From CAWFFV01 sp963814985 (GTDB taxonomy: Bacteria > Chloroflexota > Ktedonobacteria > Ktedonobacterales > Ktedonobacteraceae): a stretch of DNA of 8,907 nt. Each line of letters opens with the position of its first letter. Position 1 is the stretch's first letter. The position numbers and the translations under genes are program-made. The notes beneath the pieces were generated by a model that saw nothing but the letters and a program-made list of their open reading frames with translations, did no database searches and was not told where the DNA came from. Below are positions 1-5,745 of this stretch, piece by piece. Location of the stretch: NCBI GenBank assembly GCA_963814985.1, contig CAWFFV010000075.1, positions 1 to 8,907 on the forward strand. The letters are read 5' to 3'.

Positions 1-530
1 TGTTCCTTTTCATCATCGCCTTCAGTGCCTCGAGTTGTCCCATATGTCCGCAGCTTGCTATAAAGATTGTTCTTCCCCAATTGTTGTTTTTGTCCGCGAG
101 GATCCCGGGATAGAGCGGCTGCTGCAAGGGTTCGGAGGAGGGCAGAGAATGGAGGAAGATGCCAAGTGCTTCACATACCTGGTCTGATACTCAAGTAGTT
201 CCTGAGCGCTCAAAAGCGGGATTTCGGCGACCTCTTGCAGGGTATAGCCTGTGACTGCTCCTAGCCCCTGCTCTCCAACCCCGGGTGGATTGTAGCCTGT
301 GCGTTCAGCCCAACCGCGTGTCAGCCAGCTCTCCTCTTTGTTCGACCTCCCTGGCAGCATGCGTGCGACGATATCGATCCAGCGACTAATAGGCCAGACT
401 GTGACGGCAATATTGTTCCCTTCCGCATCCGGTTGCCGGCCAGTTCCTCGGCTGAAAGTCCTCCCACCTCACGGTGAGCCCATTTGACCAGTGACGTGAC
501 AAGATCTGCATAAAGCTCAATGTCCTGCAT
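1..530 (-). pseudogene. DinB-like (mini-DinB) protein, frameshifted, cut by the window edge
   Basis: The gene starts at ATG 530-528, preceded by AAGGGGAAATC as ribosome binding site, and runs off the left edge without a stop. Joining three reading frames gives about 177 residues: an N-terminus MQDIELYADLVTSLVKWAHRE, a middle reading AVTVWPISRWIDIVARMLPG, and a C-terminus with GHMGQLEALKAMMKR near position 1. These resemble the four-helix, metal-binding DinB/YfiT-type fold, whose members are often thiol- or stress-linked enzymes of unknown substrate. One base appears to be missing near 437-440 and another near 183-187. From memory, relatives read WHISRW or WHIARW where this protein reads WPISRW, so a metal-ligand histidine may be lost. 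The protein is probably not functional as written, unless the indels are sequencing errors. The family call rests on motif memory; the reading-frame breaks are seen directly. Confidence 0.6.
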
Positions 531-657
531 GATGATTTCCCCTTTACAATTAGTATTTCCGACAACGAAACTGCTTCTAAGCATAGGGTAAGTGTGTTAT
601 AGTGTCAATATGAACTTTTTAAGGTTACTTTCATTTTCGCTGAACAAAGGAGGTTGG
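531..657. promoter_or_regulatory. Divergent intergenic region of the DinB-like and LysR genes
   Basis: This 127-bp gap separates the two divergent starts. On the plus strand there is a -10-like TATAGT at 598-603 with no convincing -35. A strong Shine-Dalgarno AAAGGAGG (646-653) fixes the LysR start at ATG 658 rather than the nearby TTG 654. LysR-type regulators commonly control a divergently transcribed neighbour, so operators would be expected here, but I see no clear operator repeat. Confidence 0.35.
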
Positions 658-1532
658 ATGGAACTCCGCTATCTCACGACCTTTCAGACGGTGGTGGCGA
701 GGGCAGTTTTACAAAGGCTGCCGATAAACTCTTGTACGCGCCATCAACCATTACTCTGCATGTGCAACACCTGGAGACTGAACTGGGTTTCAGGCTTTTT
801 GTGCGCCAGGGTAAACAAATTAAGCTTTCGACCGCCGGACAGGCGCTGTACGAGCAGGTAGACGCCTTGCTCCATTATGTCGTACGCTTGAGCAGACCGT
901 GAAGGAGATTGTCGCCGGCGAGACCGGTAGCCTGCGCATCGGAGTAATTGAGCCAGCGGCGAGCGCATGCCTGGTGCCCTTGTTGGCCAGGTTGCCAGGA
1001 GCATCCAAAATGCATATCACGCTGGAAGTGACGGGCACACGCTTCATCTGTCAGCGCCTGGCAGCGGGCCAACTGGAAATCGGCATCTGTTCTCCACCGT
1101 CCGCAGACCTGGGGTTAACCTTTGAGCCGCTCTTTTTTGAACCAATCGCGCTGCTCATCCCTGCCACGCATCCGCTGGCTACGCAGGATCACATAACACC
1201 AACCGATCTGCAACACCAACGTCTGCTCCTGACCGGCCAGTATTGTGCATACCGGGAAACTATCGAATATTTCTTTTCCCAGCGTGGTATCAACGCCAGT
1301 CCCTGCATGGAAATCAGTAGTTTCGAGACGCTCAAGCATGAGTCCAGGCCGGGATCGGTATCGCGGTTGTGCCAGCAGGAGCGGTAACCCTGCCCCACGG
1401 GGAACGGTTCTACGCTCACTTGCGGGAATCGAACTGACGCTTCCTGTGGGTCTGGTCCGTTCGCCAGAGCACTATATCAGCAGGCCAGTTCTAGAAAAAC
1501 TCATCACAGGCTTGCGTGCTCAGGTTCGTTGA
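658..1532 (+). pseudogene. LysR-family transcriptional regulator with four frameshifts
   Basis: Reading through four frame changes gives a normal-length LysR protein of about 292 residues. It starts MELRYLTTFQTVV, followed by the winged helix-turn-helix EGSFTKAADKLLYAPSTITL and the classic HLETELG..LFVR segment (residues about 14-55). The linker helix and a type-2 periplasmic-binding-fold effector domain follow; an uninterrupted piece spans 899-1387 and includes TGSLRIGVIEPAA and the late GIGIAVVPAGAV motif. The stop is TGA 1530-1532. The breaks lie near 697-699, 877-882, 1339-1342 and 1424-1428, and every one is a -1 shift. The start is supported by AAAGGAGG at 646-653. Such proteins bind DNA as tetramers and respond to a small ligand; the ligand cannot be told here. 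The target may be the divergent DinB-like gene. The family assignment is strong. Whether the gene is truly dead or only mis-sequenced is open. Confidence 0.85.
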
Positions 1533-1597
1533 TATCTACAGAGCATCACTTTTGCATGGCCGCTTTGATATTCTGGTGGTGTGTCCTTTCCAGGTTC

Positions 1598-1605
1598 AAG
1601 CGCAA
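1598..1605 (+). promoter_or_regulatory. Candidate Ada box upstream of ada
   Basis: AAGCGCAA lies 76 bp before the Ada start codon. The E. coli ada and aidB operator contains AAAGCGCA followed by A, as I recall it, so this is a near-complete match in the expected place. A weak promoter follows: TGGTTA (1614-1619) and TATACT (1637-1642) with a 17-bp spacer. Methylated Ada could bind here and activate its own gene. The motif is seen directly; its function is inferred. Confidence 0.4.
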
Positions 1606-1680
1606 AAATCAGATGGTTATCCATCTTCTTCTGCTGTATACTAACTCGTCGAGAAAGCGAGACGAAAGGAGCCAGACCCC

Positions 1681-2787
1681 ATGCAGACTGAGTACATATC
1701 AGATACACTTCCTGATGAGCATTTGAACGAAGAACACTGCTGGAGTAGTGTCCTTGCGAGAGATATCCAGGCAAATGGAACATTCGTTTATGCTGTGCGT
1801 TCTACCGGTATTTATTGCCGTCCCTCATGTCCTGCTCGGCGACCACACCGTGAGAATGTCACCTTCTTTCGACTCCCAGAGATCGCCGAAGCGACTGGCT
1901 TTCGTGCATGTCTCCGTTGCCATCCTCGGCATACCATCATTACCGACCCGCAAGGAGATTTGATTGAGCAGGTCTGCCGCTATATTGAAACTCATCTTGA
2001 TACACCATTACCTCTCACTCTTTTAGGCGAACAGGTGCATCTGAGTCCCTATCATTTGCAGCGCACGTTTAAGCGTATCAAAGGGGTCACACCACGCCAG
2101 TATGCAGAATCATGTCGTCTGGTTTCCTTCAAAGCCCGACTTCACGATGGAGCCGCCGTCACGAGTGCACTCTATGATGCTGGCTATCAGTCCAGCAGCA
2201 GCGTCTATGAGCGGGCTTCGACACAGCTTGGCATGATGCCAACTGTGTATCGACAAGGAGGCAAAGGAATGCGGATTGGCTATACCATTACAAAAACGGA
2301 TCTGGGGTATGTGCTGATTGCTGCAACAGAACGAGGTGTAGCAGCAGTTCGCTTCGGTGACTCTGAAACGACATTATATGCCGACCTTCTCCGTGAGTAT
2401 CCAGAAGCCACATATGAGCATGATGAGGAAGGTCTTCAGCCCTGGATAACACTCCTCATAAACTTTTTGCATGGTCAGCAAACGACGTTTGATATGCCAC
2501 TGGATGTGCAAGCAACAGCATTTCAATGGAAAGTGTGGAACGTCCTTCGCGCTATCCCTCGTGGTCAGACCCGTTCGTATCGTGATATTGCTCAAGCAAT
2601 CGGACAGCCAACTGCTGCCCGCGCTGTTGCCCGAGCATGTGTGGCCAACTCCGTTGCCGTGTTTATTCCCTGTCATCGGGTGGTACGAGAAAACGGACAA
2701 CTTGGAGGCTATCGTTGGGGTTTGGAACGCAAGCGCAGGTTACTCGCGCTGGAACATCATGGTGAGCCTTCTCACGAGGAACCGTAA
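1681..2787 (+). CDS. ada: Bifunctional Ada: AraC-type activator and O6-methylguanine-DNA methyltransferase
   Basis: Complete 368-residue protein, close to the 354 residues of E. coli Ada. Residues 20-85 form the zinc domain: Cys46 and Cys50 (STGIYCRPSCPARRP), Cys77 and Cys80 (FRACLRCHP). Cys46 corresponds to the cysteine that takes a methyl group from DNA phosphotriesters and thereby turns the protein into an activator. Residues 93-192 are an AraC-type double helix-turn-helix. Residues 198-360 are the suicide methyltransferase, with PCHRVV around the acceptor Cys331, the RAVARACVANS DNA-binding helix and the GGYRWGLERKRRLL segment. The protein repairs O6-methylguanine, O4-methylthymine and methylphosphotriesters in the cytoplasm and regulates the adaptive response. 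The start is set by AAAGGAG at 1665-1671, nine bases before ATG. It stands alone, without an adjacent alkA or alkB. All key residues are present and the frame is intact, unlike the neighbouring genes. Confidence 0.97.
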   Translation: MQTEYISDTLPDEHLNEEHCWSSVLARDIQANGTFVYAVRSTGIYCRPSCPARRPHRENVTFFRLPEIAEATGFRACLRCHPRHTIITDPQGDLIEQVCRYIETHLDTPLPLTLLGEQVHLSPYHLQRTFKRIKGVTPRQYAESCRLVSFKARLHDGAAVTSALYDAGYQSSSSVYERASTQLGMMPTVYRQGGKGMRIGYTITKTDLGYVLIAATERGVAAVRFGDSETTLYADLLREYPEATYEHDEEGLQPWITLLINFLHGQQTTFDMPLDVQATAFQWKVWNVLRAIPRGQTRSYRDIAQAIGQPTAARAVARACVANSVAVFIPCHRVVRENGQLGGYRWGLERKRRLLALEHHGEPSHEEP

Positions 2788-2946
2788 GCCAATCTTCACT
2801 ACCGGCATCGATAATGAAATTGTCAGAAACTCTCTACCCACTCAAAATCACTTTTGGGGCATATTCAGCACTTCCCACCAAGGCGACAACTGTTGGGTAA
2901 CGTTGCAGATGGACAACTCATCATCACAGGAGGAGAACTGCCTCAA
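2788..2946. other. Non-coding spacer after ada with unassigned coding-like debris
   Basis: No clear gene or terminator was found. A plus-strand ATG at 2814 opens 28 codons (beginning MKLSETLYPLKITF) and then stops. In another plus frame, 2872-2950 reads like degraded protein (HFPPRRQLLGNVADGQLIIT). Neither has a ribosome binding site or a family I recognise. It may be a remnant of an older gene, or chance. Confidence 0.25.
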
Positions 2947-3306
2947 TCAATGAACTGGAATGATTTGCTCTACTTGATCACGCCAATATCTACGTGCCCG
3001 CTCGAAAAAGCCTTCAGCCTCTTCCAGACTCGGAAAAGCATGTTTGGGAATCAGAAAAGCCATAATGACCCACGAACCTGGGTTATCAAGAAGAAAGTAC
3101 AAATTGTGCTTATCCTGTTGGATCGCCTGAAATTATCTTCCAGGAAGCCGTCGAATCACTCAGATCACTTTTTTGTCGAATACTCTGGGAGTCAATAGTG
3201 ATAAGAAGTTCACCCCTTTTGCTGACTCCCAGGGCGACTTTCAAGGCTCTCTGTCGTAATAGCAAGAAAAAAACAAGTGTCAGAAGAAGCAGAAAGAGCA
3301 GGGGTA
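2947..3306 (-). pseudogene. YcxB-like membrane protein, 3' remnant
   Basis: On the minus strand this region reads a hydrophobic segment LFLLLLTLVFFLLLLRQRAL (about 3300-3241), then GELLITIDSQSIRQKSDLS and, after a +1 frame change near 3125-3137, AIQQDKHNLYFLLDN, a WVIMAFLIPKHAFPS stretch, EEAEGFFERARRYW and a stop at 2949-2947. The order (transmembrane helix, small beta domain, then an I-P-K-x-A-F motif and a terminal helix) fits the YcxB-like family (Pfam PF14317), whose function is poorly known. No start codon or N-terminal half can be read: stops appear in this frame just above 3306. The gene is therefore truncated as well as frameshifted. The family is my judgement from motifs; the coding character is clear from the continuous, protein-like reading. 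Confidence 0.6.
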
Positions 3307-3468
3307 CCTATCAGTGTGGATGCAGCCCAACTGCTCGATCTGGTAGCAGTGGGCCGCATGGAAATTGTCGAAGCTATGTTAGCAGCTCTCTCCAGGTTGG
3401 CAGGAGTGGCATATAGCTGTGAGAATGTGGGGCCAATTGCCATCCTGCCATCCAGTAGCCAGTCTTGA
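3226..3468 (+). pseudogene. Unidentified plus-strand protein fragment (C-terminal end)
   Basis: An open frame runs from 3226 to a TGA at 3466-3468. It reads in part GVPISVDAAQLLDLVAVGRM and EIVEAMLAALSRLAGVAYS, which is helix-rich, alternating and protein-like. A GTG at 3277 could start a 63-residue product, but no Shine-Dalgarno precedes it, only an A-rich run. The beginning overlaps the broken N-terminal side of the YcxB-like remnant on the other strand, so this is probably the tail of a second gene joined there by a deletion. I do not recognise the family. It could also be a chance open frame. Confidence 0.3.
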
Positions 3469-3487
3469 ACGCCTCCACTAACAAAGA

Positions 3488-3950
3488 TCAGGCAACGTTG
3501 AGCGCTACATCATCTATGTAAAAGTTCGTAACGAGTTTGATGCCAGCAGCGGATACGAAGACAATCTGTATCGTTTGCCCCTGGTAGGCGCTGACATCGT
3601 AACTGGCGGCTTGCCAACCGTTGGCGGTACTACCATCGGTAATCGTCTGTAACGTCGTTAAGACGGTGCCACTGCTCGTGCGTACCTGAACATTCAGTTT
3701 GTCATGAGAGTGTGAAGTCTCCTGTGTTGACATGTACCAGAAGTAGGTCAGCCTTGCGGACGAAATCCCCGAAGGAATGCTGACCTGCTGATAGATACTA
3801 TCGGCACAATTGTTATAGCCACAGAGGTAGGCACTGGCAGAGCCTGTATGTGGGTTTGAGGTGCTAATAATTTCAGAACCACGGCCAGAGCTTTCAACCC
3901 ATGGTGAAGTACCATTCTCGAATCCACCATTGGCGATAAGATTGCTCGGA
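3488..3950 (-). CDS. C-terminal jelly-roll (CBM/MAM-like) domain of the modular secreted protein
   Basis: This is the last domain, about 154 residues, of the secreted protein that starts at 5150. It follows the proline linker as NPSNLIANGGFENGTSPWVE, continues through SSARLTYFWYM and GWQAASYDVSAYQGQTIQIV, and ends FYIDDVALNVA before the stop at 3490-3488. The N-G-G-F-E opening, the Y-D-(V/L)-S-A-Y-x-G-Q-T core and the terminal Y-(I/L)-D-D-V-x-L strand are typical of beta-sandwich domains attached to secreted hydrolases and peptidases, where they bind carbohydrate or other surfaces. The specificity cannot be read. The uninterrupted piece that starts with a methionine is 3733-3488, but the domain clearly extends upstream in the same frame to the repeat array. 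The frame is separated from the preceding domain by a single-base loss inside the repeats near 4100. Confidence 0.7.
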
Positions 3951-4653
3951 TTAGGTGTGGGGGAAGGATTAGGTGTAGGTGTGGGGGAAGGATTAGGTGT
4001 AGGTGTGGGGGAAGGATTAGGTGTAGGTGTGGGGGAAGGATTAGGTGTAGGTGTGGGGGAAGGATTAGGTGTAGGTGTGGGGGAAGGATTAGGTGTAGGT
4101 GGGGGGAAGGATTAGGTGTAGGTGTGGGGGAAGGATTAGGTGTAGGTGTGGGGGAAGGATTAGGCGTAGGTGTGGGGGAAGGATTAGGCGTGGGAGTTGG
4201 GGTCCCTGTACTACTATTGCCACTGGCGAGCCACTCGGTACCGTTGGGGAAAAGGATATTATTCTGTCCCCCTGGATCATTCCAACCATTAAAACATTTA
4301 TTGCCGGATTGGCAGGTGCCATCGTCAATTGCCGAACTATCACCAGCAGCGACGACACGACCACTGCCATATGTGCTACGGGAGACAAAGGCACCTGTCG
4401 TCCCAGTGTTGGAAAAACCACTACGGTAAATGACGCCATGTACATTTGGGTTGTCGGAAGGGTTGAGGGTCTCGGTTGTGCCATTGCGAATGATGCTCCC
4501 GGTAGCGGTACCAAAGGGACCATTCAGGATGGGATCAGCGTTGGGTGTGTCATTGTTAGGATTCTCATTAGCAATGTTTAAAACATCAAACTGAATACCG
4601 AAGACATCGTTGCCTACACCGTTGTTGTTCATCAGGTCGTTGAAAATGTGCAA
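3748..4653 (-). CDS. Central segment of the modular secreted protein, including the proline linker
   Basis: This frame continues the N-terminal domain (HIFNDLMNNNGVGNDVFGIQ, then NGPFGTATGSIIRNGTTETL, HGVIYRSGFSNTGT, and GSGRVVAAGDSSAIDDGTC up to NGTEWLASGNSSTG). It then enters the TPTPNPSP linker. The segment up to about 4200 looks like the second half of a Rossmann/ThuA-like or GATase-like domain: the VVAAGDSS stretch resembles the late strand and loop of such folds. After four linker units the frame breaks near 4100, and everything translated after that in this frame (HLHLILPP repeats and the tail to 3748) is spurious. It joins the upstream frame near 4652, where one base seems missing. 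It is therefore not an independent gene, although an automatic caller would list it as one. Confidence 0.6.
   Translation of the reverse strand: MHIFNDLMNNNGVGNDVFGIQFDVLNIANENPNNDTPNADPILNGPFGTATGSIIRNGTTETLNPSDNPNVHGVIYRSGFSNTGTTGAFVSRSTYGSGRVVAAGDSSAIDDGTCQSGNKCFNGWNDPGGQNNILFPNGTEWLASGNSSTGTPTPTPNPSPTPTPNPSPTPTPNPSPTPTPNPSPHLHLILPPHLHLILPPHLHLILPPHLHLILPPHLHLILPPHLHLILPPHLIRAILSPMVDSRMVLHHGLKALAVVLKLLAPQTHIQALPVPTSVAITIVPIVSISRSAFLRGFRPQG
3951..4203. repeat. 24-bp tandem repeat array, ten units, encoding PTPTPNPS linker
   Basis: Unit on the plus strand: GAAGGATTAGGTGTAGGTGTGGGG in sense, marked by AAGGATTA at 3964, 3988, 4012, 4036, 4060, 4084, 4107, 4131, 4155 and 4179. The period is exactly 24 bp (eight codons on the minus strand, Pro-Thr-Pro-Thr-Pro-Asn-Pro-Ser), except for one 23-bp step between 4084 and 4107, where a T is lost next to a G run. 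The two units nearest 4203 carry a silent GTA/GCG-type variation and the last is degenerate. Copy-number change would keep the frame; the 23-bp unit breaks it. Such flexible extended linkers join catalytic and binding domains in secreted proteins. Confidence 0.95.
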
Positions 4654-5150
4654 TGGTCATTGCCATCATTATTGCGGTCACTGCCATTGTGATCGGCAAT
4701 CATAAAGAGACCTCCACCATTACTAACGAAGTTGAGGATGGCGGTCTTTTCGCTACTGGTAAAGAGCGTGTTTGGTTCAGGTAGAATAAGTGCGTTAAAG
4801 TGACTCAGATCGAGAGCATTTGCTGTATTGCCATAGGTGAGGGTACTGGTATTCGTCTTGAGGCTATAGCGTCCCGTACGTTGTAGAGCCACACCCCAGG
4901 AACTGAGGCCACCAGTCCAATCTGTTTCAACTTGCGGATTCGCATTCTGAGCCAGTGGGTCTGGCTGGCTGGTGCTGATAATCCAGTCGGCATTGCCCGC
5001 AGTTTCAGCATGAGCATTGTCAAAGAGCACATTGTAGCCAGTTGTTGCATGGGCGAGAGGTCCATGCTGAGCAAGAATAAGTAGACTAAGAACAAAAACA
5101 ATAGCGATGGTGAGACACAAGAGGAAAAAACGATGACGTGAAGTGAACAT
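4632..5150 (-). CDS. Modular secreted protein, N-terminal signal peptide and unassigned domain
   Basis: Start ATG 5150-5148, preceded by AGGAAAAGAAG. Residues 1-35 are a signal peptide: a basic n-region (SRHR), a long hydrophobic core and an AHA cleavage site before TTG. The mature protein opens YNVLFDNAHAETAGNADWII, passes ALDLSHFNALILPEPN and reaches FVSNGGGLFMIADHNGSD near residue 155. Alternating strands and helices with a glycine-rich loop suggest a flavodoxin/ThuA- or IFT52-like fold, possibly a hydrolase or nuclease, but I cannot name the family. Near 4652 one base appears to be lost: the frame here ends CTFSTT, while the next frame carries on HIFNDLM. The whole reconstructed gene is 5150-3488, about 554 residues: signal peptide, unknown domain, ten-unit proline linker and beta-sandwich domain. 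It is divergent from the lipase at 5746 and probably exported to the cell surface or medium. Confidence 0.6.
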   Translation of the reverse strand: MFTSRHRFFLLCLTIAIVFVLSLLILAQHGPLAHATTGYNVLFDNAHAETAGNADWIISTSQPDPLAQNANPQVETDWTGGLSSWGVALQRTGRYSLKTNTSTLTYGNTANALDLSHFNALILPEPNTLFTSSEKTAILNFVSNGGGLFMIADHNGSDRNNDGNDHCTFSTT

Positions 5151-5206
5151 ATGTCTTCTTTTCCTTTTTGCCGCCAGATGGGCAAGATCTGACTACCGTA
5201 CATGGC

Positions 5207-5234
5207 CTGGTCGATAGGTACGACCAGACTTTTT
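5207..5234 (+). promoter_or_regulatory. Hairpin followed by T-run in the leader of the secreted-protein gene
   Basis: CTGGTCG (5207-5213) and CGACCAG (5221-5227) form a perfect 7-bp stem with a 7-base loop, and a T5 run lies at 5230-5234. On the plus strand it looks like an intrinsic terminator, but no gene lies just before it on that strand. On the minus strand it sits 57 bp or more upstream of the 5150 start. It may be an operator, a leader hairpin, or a stop for antisense transcripts. Confidence 0.4.
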
Positions 5235-5349
5235 GTCGATAGGGGAAGCCAGTCATTCCTGACAGTGGTTGACGAGACCTTTGCATATTTGGCACCGGCT
5301 AACTATTGATGATCCCTAAGAAATGATAAGTTAAAGAGACTAACAATTT

Positions 5350-5379
5350 ATTATATGCATGTTAAAAGATAGAATGCAA
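5350..5379 (-). promoter_or_regulatory. Candidate promoter for the modular secreted protein
   Basis: On the minus strand, TTGCAT (5379-5374) and a perfect TATAAT (5355-5350) are separated by 18 bp in AT-rich DNA. This would start transcription about 190 bases before the gene start at 5150. The -35 match is weak, so confidence is moderate. Confidence 0.4.
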
Positions 5380-5380
5380 G

Positions 5381-5400
5381 GTAATAGCATATATTATTAC
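5381..5400. promoter_or_regulatory. Palindrome between divergent promoter candidates
   Basis: GTAATA (5381-5386) and TATTAC (5395-5400) form inverted arms around GCATATAT. It lies between the leftward -35 (5374-5379) and the rightward TTGACA (5427-5432), a usual place for an operator serving two divergent genes. The arms are short and the region is AT-rich, so chance is possible. Confidence 0.3.
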
Positions 5401-5426
5401 TATAGTCCCTATTATCATCTTTCACC

Positions 5427-5456
5427 TTGACATATATGGTGGAGATTATGTAAACT
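5427..5456 (+). promoter_or_regulatory. Candidate promoter for the lipase gene
   Basis: A perfect TTGACA (5427-5432) is followed, after 18 bp, by TAAACT (5451-5456), a 4/6 match to the -10 consensus. Transcription would begin near 5463, leaving a leader of about 280 bases before the TTG start at 5746. A TTATCCACA nonamer (5456-5464) lies across the expected start site. Confidence 0.45.
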
Positions 5457-5562
5457 TATCCACAAGGGGTAAGTCGCGACACTTAACACTTTGGACCTGT
5501 TTGTTGTTTTCAACAAGTTTATTCTTCAGAGTCATTTCGGTTTTTTCAAAATCTCAATGTAT

Positions 5563-5637
5563 CTGGAGAATAAGTGAATAGGTTGTGCCCTGTGTTAAGA
5601 AGCATGGTATGTCCTCTGCAATGCCATGATTCTCCAG
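5563..5637 (+). promoter_or_regulatory. Nested inverted repeats in the lipase leader
   Basis: CTGGAGAAT (5563-5571) and ATTCTCCAG (5629-5637) are perfect 9-bp arms. Inside, CATGGTAT (5603-5610) pairs with ATGCCATG (5621-5628), with one G-U pair, and its right arm abuts the outer right arm exactly. RNA from the 5427 promoter could fold into two stacked stems with a 31-base side bulge. No known riboswitch or small-RNA family is recognised. Confidence 0.35.
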
Positions 5638-5745
5638 TAGTTCTCATAAGTTGAAGCAACCGCATAGGCGAAAACTGTTAATACCTCCGTGCATTTGTGC
5701 TGTAACTGTATTTTGCTACAAGACGTAGCAAGATAGGAGAAACAC

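Noticed and set aside
2374..2700. 108-codon minus-strand frame inside ada
   Set aside because: Shadow frame opposite conserved methyltransferase sequence, including the PCHRV active site.
3951..4203. CRISPR array
   Set aside because: The units are contiguous 24-bp repeats without spacers and encode a proline linker.
3861..4581. Plus-strand Gly-Val-rich repeat frames (GVGEGLGV) and a second overlapping plus frame
   Set aside because: They are the opposite-strand reading of the PTPTPNPS linker and its upstream domain; the minus strand has the signal peptide, domains and ribosome binding site.
5340..5470. Replication origin (AT-rich DNA with a DnaA-box nonamer)
   Set aside because: Only one perfect box, no cluster and no replication genes nearby.
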